In this document: in pieces, positions 6,965 to 13,279 of the stretch
Layout: each line of letters begins with the position of its first letter
Numbering within the stretch: the first letter of the stretch is position 1
NCBI GenBank assembly: GCA_964536785.1
Contig: CAZHYM010000016.1
Span: 1 to 13,279, forward strand
Reading direction: 5' to 3'
Length of the DNA stretch: 13,279 nucleotides
From: CAZHYM01 sp964536785
GTDB lineage: Bacteria > Patescibacteriota > Saccharimonadia > Saccharimonadales > Saccharimonadaceae
The notes under the pieces: generated by a model
Databases searched by the model: none
Seen by the model: the letters and a program-made list of their open reading frames with translations, nothing else
Told to the model about the DNA's origin: nothing
Translations under genes and position numbers: made by a program

Positions 6965-7160
6965 AGATCTGAACAAATGGCAACAAGGCCAGATGCCTAG
7001 CACGCTTAATAGCAGTGCTTAAATTACGTTGCTCTTTAGCGCACAAACCAGTTTTTGATACAGGTTCAATAGATCCGTAAGCATTGATATATCGTTGTAA
7101 AGTTTTTACATCTTTATAATCAAAAACTCTTGGCAAATTCTTCATTGTTTTTTTAGACAT
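6963..7160 (-). CDS. rpsR: 30S ribosomal protein S18
   Basis: A 65-residue basic protein, slightly shorter than the 70-80 residues common for S18. The diagnostic core is present: FDYKDVKTLQRYI (residues 13-25), SKTGLCAKEQRNL (35-47) and the C-terminal IKRARHLALLPF (51-62). S18 binds S6 as a heterodimer on the 16S platform; the partner gene rpsF is two genes upstream in the same unit. The ATG has an SD AAGGA 9-10 bases upstream and starts 31 bases after the ssb stop. Confidence 0.97.
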   Translation of the reverse strand: MSKKTMKNLPRVFDYKDVKTLQRYINAYGSIEPVSKTGLCAKEQRNLSTAIKRARHLALLPFVQI

Positions 7161-7191
7161 ATTTATAAATCCTTATGATATTTACAGAGTA

Positions 7192-7623
7192 TTAAAATGG
7201 TATATCGCTTAAATCAATTGATTCTTCATCGATATCATCGGGTAAAACGTCGGCTGGCGCGTTAGTTTTAGGTTGAGTCTCACGAGGTTCAGCTTCAGAA
7301 GTGCCTGATTGGGCACCATCTAGAAATGTAATATCATTTGCTATAACTTCTATTCTTGAGCGCTTCTGGCCTTCTTGTTCCCACTGTCTTTGGGTTAATC
7401 GTCCTTGAACTAGACATCTTCTACCTTTAGTCAGATATTGATTGACTAGCTCGGCTAATTTTTCCCAGACTACGATTTCAAAAAAATCAGCACCTGAGTC
7501 TTGACCATATTTATCTACCGCAAGACCGAAGTTTGCAACAGATTTTCCATTTGGCGTCGTTCTCAGCTCTGGATCTCGAGTTAATCGGCCCATGAGAATT
7601 ACTTGATTAATACTTTTAGCCAT
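7192..7623 (-). CDS. ssb: Single-stranded DNA-binding protein
   Basis: A 143-residue SSB with one OB fold (about residues 1-105; start MAKSINQVILMGRLTRDPEL, core FFEIVVWEKLAE and GRLTQRQWEQ), a Pro/Thr/Glu-rich flexible linker (about 106-128) and the acidic C-terminal tip ending DLSDIPF. That tip is the protein-docking peptide that recruits repair and replication partners. SSB coats single-stranded DNA at forks. It lies between rpsF and rpsR, the standard bacterial arrangement. Its SD AGAGGAG lies 8-9 bases before the ATG in the 22-base gap after rpsF. Confidence 0.97.
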   Translation of the reverse strand: MAKSINQVILMGRLTRDPELRTTPNGKSVANFGLAVDKYGQDSGADFFEIVVWEKLAELVNQYLTKGRRCLVQGRLTQRQWEQEGQKRSRIEVIANDITFLDGAQSGTSEAEPRETQPKTNAPADVLPDDIDEESIDLSDIPF

Positions 7624-7645
7624 TTTAATGACTCCTCTTTAATAG

Positions 7646-7993
7646 TTATTTTTCTTCTGAAGCTTCTTTGGCAAGTTTTGCTTCATTTTGAGCTTTTTGA
7701 GCTTTTACTTTTGCGTCTTCTTTGACCAATAGATAACGTAAAATCTCTTTATTTATATTGAAAGCGTTTGATAATTTTAGTGGCGCTTTGCTTGGCAAAT
7801 CTAATTCAAAATAAACGTATACTGCAAAATTTTCTTTTGCAATCGAATACGCTAATCGTTTTTTGCCCCAATTGTCTTGTTTTTTAATTTCACCGCCGTT
7901 TTCTTTAATTACTTCGGTTACTTTAGTTAGTGATTTTTCCAAATCCATCTCTAAATCAGGATGAATCAGAACAGTTAGTTCATAGGGTTTCAT
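7646..7993 (-). CDS. rpsF: 30S ribosomal protein S6
   Basis: A 115-residue protein with the S6 ferredoxin-like fold: N-terminus MKPYELTVLIHPDLE, DNWGKKRLAYSI (about residues 40-51) and AVYVYFEL (57-64), followed by a charged Lys/Ala/Glu-rich tail (about 90-115). S6 pairs with S18 in the 30S platform. It is the first gene of rpsF-ssb-rpsR-efp. The start context is odd: GGGAG lies only 1 base before the ATG, too close for a normal SD, while AAGGA (8007-8011) lies 13 bases away, a little far. Small hairpins can form in between (see the leader entry). Confidence 0.96.
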   Translation of the reverse strand: MKPYELTVLIHPDLEMDLEKSLTKVTEVIKENGGEIKKQDNWGKKRLAYSIAKENFAVYVYFELDLPSKAPLKLSNAFNINKEILRYLLVKEDAKVKAQKAQNEAKLAKEASEEK

Positions 7994-7995
7994 AC

Positions 7996-8039
7996 TCCCG
8001 TTGGAATCCTTTCTTGGATGCTCGCTTCAAAGAGTGAGC
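7996..8039 (-). promoter_or_regulatory. Structured 5' leader of rpsF
   Basis: From the predicted start near 8055, the leader is about 60 bases. It holds a stem GCTC/GAGC (8036-8039 with 8020-8023), a stem ATCC/GGAT with loop AAGAAA (8016-8019 with 8006-8009), and a short TCC/GGA stem (8003-8005 with 7996-7998) just before the ATG. Many bacteria have an S6:S18-binding autoregulatory element in the rpsF leader, but I do not see its conserved CCG here, so this is only a candidate site. Confidence 0.3.
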
Positions 8040-8060
8040 TTGAGTTGATGTTACTACTAA

Positions 8061-8089
8061 ACTATAACAGATTTATTTTAGTTTGTCGA
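8061..8089 (-). promoter_or_regulatory. Promoter of rpsF-ssb-rpsR-efp
   Basis: The -35 is TCGACA (8084-8089, 5 of 6 to consensus), the spacer is 17 bases, and the -10 is TATAGT (8061-8066, 5 of 6) with an extended TG-T in front. This is the most complete promoter in the window, as fits a ribosomal protein operon. It sits between the ftsK stop and rpsF. Confidence 0.75.
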
Positions 8090-8102
8090 TGGTTGATTTG
8101 TT

Positions 8103-10310
8103 TTATTCCAAATCTTCAATACTAGAAATCAGTATCTGTCTTGGTCTGGATCCATCTTGTTCACTAACCACACCTCTTTCTTCAAGCATTTCCATAAGAT
8201 TAGCTGCTTTTGCATAGCCAATCCTTAATCGGCGTTGCAATCGAGTGGTGCTTGCTTTTCCTTCATCTATAACTACTTGCACGGCCTTCATAAATTCATC
8301 TTCATCATCTCCACTATCAGATGAAACTAGGCCACCATTTCGTATATTTAAATGAACTTCTTGAGTGATAATTTCATCATTATATTGCGGCGCCATTTGC
8401 TCTTTCAGGTACTCAGTCACTTTTGAGACTTCTTCGTCAGACACAAAAGCGCCTTGAATACGTCTAGGCTTATTCATCGTAGCCGTTACAAGTAGCATGT
8501 CGCCTTTTCCAAGCAATTTTTCAGCGCCAGCCTTATCGATAATTGTCTTTGAGTCAACCTGACTTGCAACCGTAAAAGCAATCCTAGCTGGAACGTTGGC
8601 TTTAATAAGGCCGGTAACAACGTTTACGCTAGGCCTCTGAGTCGCTAAGACTAAATGAATACCAACGGCTCTAGACTTTTGAGCTAAGCGTACAATCAGA
8701 GCCTCTACGTCACGACCAGCTGTCTGCATTAAATCAGACATCTCGTCTATCACAATGACGATATAAGGCATGGCCCCGTCGCGATGCTCTTCCATAATTC
8801 CGTCTTTGCCTTCAATCAAGACAGTTTTATTGTTTCTCTTAATATAGTCATTATAATCGCTAATATTCCTCTTGCCATGACCCTTAAGTAAAGTGTACCT
8901 TCGCTCCATCTCATTGACCGCCCATTTAAGAGCTGAGATAGTCTTGGTGGGATCGTTAATAATCGGTGTTAACAAGTGAGGTATGTCCTCGTAAAATGCC
9001 AGTTCCACTTGCTTTGGATCTACTAGAATCAACTTCATATCACTTGGGCTATTTCGATACAGTAAACTCACAAGTAAAGTATTGATCATAACTGATTTAC
9101 CAGAACCAGTTTGGCCGGCAATCAGCAAGTGAGGCATGTCGTTTAGATCCGTGACAACTGGCTCTCCTGAGACATCTCGACCAGTTGCAAAAGCCAGTTT
9201 TTCTCTGGAATTTGTCCAAGCAGGTGATTCTATCACTCCCCTAAGTCGGACATCTGACGCCCTTAAATTAGGGACTTCAATCCCGACCGCCTTCTTACCA
9301 GGAATCGGCGCCTCAATCCTGAGACTTTGAGCGGCTAGATTGAGAGCAATATTTGTCTCATAAGAAGCGATCTTAGTAAGCTTAACACCACTTGCAGGCA
9401 TTAAAGTATACTGAGTTACCTTCGGTCCAACATTTGCTCCCGTCATCTCAACTTCAATTCCAAACTCCTGCAAGGTGTCTTTGATAATTTTTGCGTTCTG
9501 CTTAACATCGCCGACATCAGCCGGGGTCTGTTTGTTCCCAAGTAGATTAACGCTCGGCATTTTCCAATTTGGATCTTGAACCGAAATTAGTGCAGTTTTA
9601 ACTTCTTCTTTTGATTTTGAAGCATTTCCCACGAAAGCACCACTACGTTTTTTAACTTCAGTGGGTTTGTTATCTCTTTTGGATGAATGTTCGGTAGGCA
9701 CACCCTCTACTAAATTAAACTCTGGGGACAGCTTCTTATCGTCACCATCAAATCCTCTAGCTTTCCGCACACTAGAACCGTCTTTTGAGTTCCTGGCAAC
9801 CTCACCAAGTGAACTAAATATCTTGTCTGGGGTCACTTTGAATAAGAATAGACTGGCAATCATAATCATAATTAACTCAATAAAGATTGCAACGTTTGGA
9901 ACAACAAGCGCTAGAATTAACTGATTTAGCTGATCCCCTAAAATGCCACCAGTTGAGATATCGACATTTTTGCCAATTGCTAATCCAAAAAAAGCACCTA
10001 TCAGGCTAATCAAAACAAAAGTAGCTAAATAAGTTACGATTGAAAGCCGATTATTTTCCGACCTAAAAATCTCAATGCCTAAATAAATTAGTAAAAACGG
10101 TAAAGCAAAAACGCCGTAGCCCACTACTCGTAAAATTGTATCATTTAAGCCTTCTAAAACAGGTCCGCTAGCGTTAAACCAAGTGACAAACAATAATAGG
10201 CCTAAAGCGATTAGCAAAACTGCGATCACTTGTGACCAAAAACCAGCCGGAAGCATATGCTTCGGTGATGCTTTGTGCGACTTTGATCTTCTAGTTTTTC
10301 GTTTTGCCAT
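8103..10310 (-). CDS. ftsK: FtsK/SpoIIIE-family DNA translocase
   Basis: A 735-residue DNA pump for chromosome segregation at the septum. After a very basic start (about residues 1-18) there are about four membrane helices (24-44, 60-82, 91-112, 129-157), then a polar linker (about 160-245) that is short compared with E. coli FtsK. The motor follows: alpha part about 250-375, and a RecA-like beta part with Walker A GQTGSGKS (399-406), DPKQVELAFY (431-440), Walker B IVIVIDE (517-523) and LATQRPSVNV (555-564). Residues about 670-730 are the gamma winged-helix domain (TTRLQRRLRIGYAKA), which reads polar DNA sequences. The ATG is preceded by GGAG 12 bases upstream. It is transcribed alone from its own promoter, with no clear terminator before rpsF. 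Confidence 0.97.
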   Translation of the reverse strand: MAKRKTRRSKSHKASPKHMLPAGFWSQVIAVLLIALGLLLFVTWFNASGPVLEGLNDTILRVVGYGVFALPFLLIYLGIEIFRSENNRLSIVTYLATFVLISLIGAFFGLAIGKNVDISTGGILGDQLNQLILALVVPNVAIFIELIMIMIASLFLFKVTPDKIFSSLGEVARNSKDGSSVRKARGFDGDDKKLSPEFNLVEGVPTEHSSKRDNKPTEVKKRSGAFVGNASKSKEEVKTALISVQDPNWKMPSVNLLGNKQTPADVGDVKQNAKIIKDTLQEFGIEVEMTGANVGPKVTQYTLMPASGVKLTKIASYETNIALNLAAQSLRIEAPIPGKKAVGIEVPNLRASDVRLRGVIESPAWTNSREKLAFATGRDVSGEPVVTDLNDMPHLLIAGQTGSGKSVMINTLLVSLLYRNSPSDMKLILVDPKQVELAFYEDIPHLLTPIINDPTKTISALKWAVNEMERRYTLLKGHGKRNISDYNDYIKRNNKTVLIEGKDGIMEEHRDGAMPYIVIVIDEMSDLMQTAGRDVEALIVRLAQKSRAVGIHLVLATQRPSVNVVTGLIKANVPARIAFTVASQVDSKTIIDKAGAEKLLGKGDMLLVTATMNKPRRIQGAFVSDEEVSKVTEYLKEQMAPQYNDEIITQEVHLNIRNGGLVSSDSGDDEDEFMKAVQVVIDEGKASTTRLQRRLRIGYAKAANLMEMLEERGVVSEQDGSRPRQILISSIEDLE

Positions 10311-10374
10311 GTTTTGTTTTGACTCCGTTTATCTTTGTTCAGTTATCCTAATTATAGTTTATCCAATAACTTAT

Positions 10375-10403
10375 ATTGTAGCAGAAAAAACAACATTTTG
10401 CAA
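10375..10403 (-). promoter_or_regulatory. Promoter of ftsK
   Basis: The -35 is TTGCAA (10398-10403), the spacer is 17 bases, and the -10 is TACAAT (10375-10380) with an extended TG-C. This predicts a leader of about 55-60 bases before the ATG. The -35 is identical to that of pilM. A second TATAAT at 10351-10356 lies closer to the gene but lacks a -35 and a TG. Confidence 0.62.
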
Positions 10404-10431
10404 GTCCTGCTTATGATTAATCCATGGTAAA

Positions 10432-11004
10432 TTATGTACGCTTCTCCAAAATCTTAAAATCATCAAAAATTTTCTGCTTTTGACTGCTTCTATAGAGCGC
10501 AACTGCTGGATGATACATGGGGACTAGCAACCTTTTTCGAGAAAGCGTCTTTAAATCTATAGCTTCACCATGGACGGAAGATATTTTAAGACTGGAATTA
10601 AAGAATTCTAATGAATGTCGCCCAAGCGTTACTATTACATCTGGATCAATTATCTCAATTTGCTTTCTTAAATATGGCCCAAAGGCCTCTTTCTCCTCAC
10701 GGGTCGGGTCACGATTCTCTGGTGGACGATATTTTAGAACACTAGTTATGTAAACTTCTTCCCTGTTAATACCCACGCTAGAAAGCATAGAATCAAGCAC
10801 TTTACCGCTCGCTCCAACAAATGGCCGACCAGATTCATCTTCTTTTTTGCCGGGCGCCTCACCAATAAACATAATTTTGGCGTCCAAACTACCCTCGCCC
10901 ATCACGAGGTTTTTTGCGCCCGAAGCTAAATCGGAACAGATGCCTAAACTAATAATTTCATCCCTTAATTTATTCATCCGATCAAGTTTCGAGGCATTCT
11001 TCAT
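10432..11004 (-). CDS. Uracil-DNA glycosylase, family 4 type, without iron-sulphur cysteines
   Basis: A 190-residue protein of the uracil-DNA glycosylase superfamily that removes uracil from DNA by base excision. Family 4 features: GEGSLDAKIMFIGEAPG (residues 36-52, with the GEAPG active-site loop), EDESGRPFVGASGKVL (55-70), VYITSVLKYRPPENRDP (84-100), and the second active-site motif YHPAVAL (164-170). Family 4 enzymes normally bind a 4Fe-4S cluster through a CxxC near the N-terminus plus a Cys in K-C-RPP and one in AC-x-PYL. Here those positions are Gly21, Ser24, Tyr92 and Phe108; the only cysteine is Cys23, one residue off. So the fold and catalytic motifs are kept but the cluster must be absent. 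The ATG has no SD, and a -10 box lies 8 bases upstream. Confidence 0.92.
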   Translation of the reverse strand: MKNASKLDRMNKLRDEIISLGICSDLASGAKNLVMGEGSLDAKIMFIGEAPGKKEDESGRPFVGASGKVLDSMLSSVGINREEVYITSVLKYRPPENRDPTREEKEAFGPYLRKQIEIIDPDVIVTLGRHSLEFFNSSLKISSVHGEAIDLKTLSRKRLLVPMYHPAVALYRSSQKQKIFDDFKILEKRT

Positions 11005-11012
11005 CTTGGATA

Positions 11013-11018
11013 ATTATA
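11013..11018 (-). promoter_or_regulatory. -10 box of the glycosylase gene, near-leaderless
   Basis: A perfect TATAAT ends 8 bases before the glycosylase ATG (11004), predicting a leader of about 2 bases. No SD is present. A -35 is not clear; that region is occupied by the pnp terminator. Confidence 0.5.
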
Positions 11019-11026
11019 CTACTTTT

Positions 11027-11057
11027 AAAAAACGCTCACTTTGAGCGAGCGTTTTTT
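11027..11057 (-). terminator. Rho-independent terminator of pnp
   Basis: Fifteen bases after the pnp stop, the minus strand has AAAAAACGCTC, a 9-base loop and GAGCGTTTTTT, an 11-bp stem ending in six T. The GCTC is repeated in tandem, so the GC part can pair in two registers. It separates pnp from the glycosylase gene. It is A/T symmetric but has no plus-strand gene to serve. Confidence 0.9.
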
Positions 11058-11071
11058 AATAAATATCAGAT

Positions 11072-13189
11072 CTATTTCTGATCGATGCCTTTCATCGTCA
11101 AGCTAAGTCGACCTTTTTCGTCAATTTCCTGAAGTTTTACCTTAACTCGCTGGCCAATCTTAACAACATCAGTCACTTGCTCTGTCCTAGTTTCGGCTAA
11201 CTGAGATATATGGACCATACCATCGATTCCTGGCATGATGTTTACGAAAGCGCCGAAATCCTTAACTGAAACAACTTCACCATCATAGATTTTGCCCACT
11301 TCCGGTTCCTCAACCAAACCTTTGACCCATTCAAGAGCTCGTTCAATTGAAGCGGTATCTACTGCGGATATCGTAACTAGACCGCTGTCCTCAATATCGA
11401 TTTCGGTGCCCGTTTCCTTGGTGATTTTTTGAATCATTTCACCACCTTTGCCAATAACTGCACCAATTTTGTCTGGATTAATCTGTAGTTTTTCGATTCT
11501 AGGAGCATACTGACTCAATTTCTCTTTTGGAGCGGAGATTGTCTCAATCATGTGAGATAAAATATGTGCTCGACCAGATTTTGCGCCATGAAGTGCTTGA
11601 CGCAGCACATCAACCGGCAATCCGTGAACTTTCATATCCATTTGGACAGCAGTGATGCCCTTTTCAGTTCCAGTAACTTTGAAGTCCATATCACCAGCAA
11701 AATCTTCTGCGTCGGCGATATCGGTCAATATATAAGGCTTATCTCCGTCCATCATAAGCCCCATGGCGATACCTGAAACAGGTCTAGTTATCGGCACTCC
11801 AGCATCCATAAGAGCCATACAGCTTGAACATGTTGCTGCCATAGAAGTTGATCCGTTTTGACTCATAATTTCTGTAACTGAACGAATCGCATAAGGGAAC
11901 TCTTCTTTTGGAGGCAAAACTGGCTCTAAAGCTCGCTCGGCTAAATATCCGTGACCAATTTCTCGTCTTCCTGGCGCTCCAAGTCGGCTAATTTCACCAA
12001 CAGTATAGCCTGGTGCGTTGTAGTGATGCATATAACGGCGCTCTCCGTCATTGATTTCCATAGTGTCAACCATTTGAGAATAAGACAATGGCGCAAGCGT
12101 AACTATATTTAGAGCTTGAGTCACACCTCTAGTGAAAATACTTGAGCCGTGAGCTCTCGGTAGCAATCCAGTTTCGCTAGAAAGCGGGCGAACCTCATCA
12201 AGCTTACGACCGTCAGGACGGATTCCATCACTTACTATCCCCTCACGAACATTTTTGTGAGCAGCGAGGCTAAAAGCCTCAGCATATTCTGCTTTGACTT
12301 TTGCATATTCTTCTTCGCCAAGCTCTTTTGCAAACTCAACATGCATTTTTTCTGCTAGCTCCTGCACCAACTCATTTCGTTTCGGATACGGAACGCGCAT
12401 TTCAGATTTAAATTGACCTTTCGCCCAAGCAAAAACCTTATCTAAAATTTCTTCTTTTGGAAGGTGCAGTTCGTATTCAAGTGGTTTTACTCCAACTTTT
12501 TCAGCTAATTCGGCTTGAAGCCTAATTGCTGGTTGCATAGCTTCATGCGCCCAACTCATTGCGTCAGCAATCAAATCTTCGGAAACCTCATTAGCTCCTG
12601 CTTCAACCATCGTGATACCCTTAGCAATACCAGCAACCGTTAGATCTAGGTCGGTTTTAGCTTGAATATCCCTGTCTGGAAAGCCTATAAATTGACCGTC
12701 CATATGAGCTACTCTCAATCCCGCAACTGGTCCATCAAAAGGGACGCCAGCTAGCGTCATCGCTGATGAAATTGCAATCATGCCGATTACATCTGGGCGA
12801 AAGTTAGGATCCATGCTTAAGACACTAGCAACAGCTTGGATTTCCTGACGGTAGCCTTTAGGGAACAATGGTCGAATTGGTCGATCAATAATTCGTCCAG
12901 ACAAAATTGCCTGATCGCTTGGTCGGCCTTCTCTTTTAATAAATCTTGAGCCACTGATTTTACCTGCAGCATAGAATTTTTCTTCGTAGTCAATCGATAA
13001 TGGGAAATAATCCATCGTTGGATTTGCCTTGCCTACCATCACAGTCCCGAGCACTACTGTGTCTCCGTAACTAGCTAAAACACTAGCTGTCGAACGAAAC
13101 CCGACTCGGTTAATTTCTAATTTTAATTCTTTACCACAAAAATCAGTCGACACACTGATTATATCTTTGCCCAAAGGGTTTATTATCAT
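11072..13189 (-). CDS. pnp: Polyribonucleotide nucleotidyltransferase (PNPase)
   Basis: A 705-residue full-length PNPase, the phosphorolytic 3'-5' exoribonuclease of RNA turnover. Domains in order: first RNase PH domain (about residues 11-145), all-alpha linker domain (about 240-312), and second RNase PH domain (about 320-555, starting IRPDGRKLDEVRPL). The catalytic half has FTRG (352-355), GEISRLGAPGRREIGHG (398-414), and the acidic GDMDFKVTG (499-507) that carries metal-binding aspartates. A KH domain follows (GxxG as GKGG, 580-583), then an S1 domain (about 632-699), so both RNA-binding domains are intact. The start ATG gives the usual short N-terminus and has an SD AGAGGAG (13194-13200) 4 bases upstream. 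A long leader hairpin precedes it and a strong terminator follows. Confidence 0.98.
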   Translation of the reverse strand: MIINPLGKDIISVSTDFCGKELKLEINRVGFRSTASVLASYGDTVVLGTVMVGKANPTMDYFPLSIDYEEKFYAAGKISGSRFIKREGRPSDQAILSGRIIDRPIRPLFPKGYRQEIQAVASVLSMDPNFRPDVIGMIAISSAMTLAGVPFDGPVAGLRVAHMDGQFIGFPDRDIQAKTDLDLTVAGIAKGITMVEAGANEVSEDLIADAMSWAHEAMQPAIRLQAELAEKVGVKPLEYELHLPKEEILDKVFAWAKGQFKSEMRVPYPKRNELVQELAEKMHVEFAKELGEEEYAKVKAEYAEAFSLAAHKNVREGIVSDGIRPDGRKLDEVRPLSSETGLLPRAHGSSIFTRGVTQALNIVTLAPLSYSQMVDTMEINDGERRYMHHYNAPGYTVGEISRLGAPGRREIGHGYLAERALEPVLPPKEEFPYAIRSVTEIMSQNGSTSMAATCSSCMALMDAGVPITRPVSGIAMGLMMDGDKPYILTDIADAEDFAGDMDFKVTGTEKGITAVQMDMKVHGLPVDVLRQALHGAKSGRAHILSHMIETISAPKEKLSQYAPRIEKLQINPDKIGAVIGKGGEMIQKITKETGTEIDIEDSGLVTISAVDTASIERALEWVKGLVEEPEVGKIYDGEVVSVKDFGAFVNIMPGIDGMVHISQLAETRTEQVTDVVKIGQRVKVKLQEIDEKGRLSLTMKGIDQK

Positions 13190-13215
13190 AACTCTCCTCT
13201 TGAGATTTAAGCACG

Positions 13216-13251
13216 GACATCAAGTTTTGTCTTAGGACCAAACCTTATGTC
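13216..13251 (-). promoter_or_regulatory. Long stem-loop in the pnp leader
   Basis: A 36-base imperfect hairpin on the minus strand: GACAT pairs with ATGTC, then AA with TT, GTTT with AAAC and GTC with GAC around a CTAA loop, giving 14 pairs with single-base bulges. No T run follows, so it is not a terminator, and it leaves the pnp SD free. In E. coli a leader hairpin is cut by RNase III and lets PNPase repress its own mRNA; a similar role is inferred here. Confidence 0.55.
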
Positions 13252-13279
13252 TCCCGCTTAACTCTCTTTAATTTTAATA
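13245..13279 (-). CDS. Possible C-terminal end of rpsO (ribosomal protein S15), partial
   Basis: One open minus-strand frame enters from the window edge and ends LKLKRVKRET with a TAA at 13245-13247. The basic ending suits the S15 C-terminus, and rpsO directly before pnp is one of the most conserved bacterial gene pairs. Ten residues cannot prove it. If right, the stop codon lies within the first stem of the pnp leader hairpin. Confidence 0.35.
   Translation of the reverse strand, partial: LKLKRVKRET

Noticed and set aside
10351..10356. Second TATAAT upstream of ftsK as main promoter
   Set aside because: It has no -35 at a usable distance and no extended TG; the TACAAT promoter 24 bases upstream is better formed.
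1..13279. CRISPR array, insertion sequence, prophage or defence system
   Set aside because: No spaced direct repeats, terminal inverted repeats, transposase or nuclease genes were seen; nearly all sequence is accounted for by core genes.

Overview
This window looks like ordinary chromosomal core from a small, AT-rich bacterium. The best fit is a member of the Candidate Phyla Radiation/Patescibacteria, with Saccharibacteria (TM7) as my first guess. That placement is inferred from the tight gene packing, the very short intergenic gaps, the lineage-divergent housekeeping proteins and a pilMNO set with no recognisable PilP or PilQ. No marker here proves it. UGA is a true stop (the serine hydrolase gene ends in TGA inside a 4-base overlap with tlyA), so the UGA=Gly code of Gracilibacteria/Absconditabacteria is excluded. 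There are no tRNA or rRNA genes, insertion sequences, CRISPR arrays, phage genes or foreign-looking blocks.

Layout. 23-2760 (minus) is a type IV pilus assembly operon, pilM-pilN-pilO plus a 72-residue membrane protein, with gaps of 0-1 base and each Shine-Dalgarno (SD) inside the end of the preceding gene. 2867-3943 (plus) is ychF, divergent from pilM and overlapping tlyA by 11 bases at their 3' ends. 3933-6370 (minus) holds tlyA and, upstream of it, a membrane-anchored penicillin-recognising serine hydrolase; the two are translationally coupled. 6393-7993 (minus) is rpsF-ssb-rpsR-efp, translation and replication genes under one promoter. 8103-10310 (minus) is ftsK, the DNA translocase. 10432-11004 (minus) is a family-4-type uracil-DNA glycosylase. 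11072-13189 (minus) is pnp, with a rho-independent terminator after it, a strong leader hairpin before it, and probably the last codons of rpsO at the window edge.

Two modes of translation start are visible. Genes inside operons, and the rpsF, ftsK and pnp units, have an SD. The first genes of four other units (pilM, ychF, the serine hydrolase, the glycosylase) have no SD; instead a -10 promoter box ends only 6-9 bases before the ATG, so their mRNAs should be leaderless or nearly so. This also fixes the starts of ychF and the hydrolase.

I did not find a new multi-gene system. The best leads are the glycosylase that has lost all four iron-sulphur ligands, the Arg-tipped EF-P, the small fourth gene in the PilP position of the pilus operon, the leaderless promoters and the pnp leader hairpin. 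No intergenic stretch exceeds 300 bases; the longest are about 105-120 bases and hold the promoters and leaders listed.
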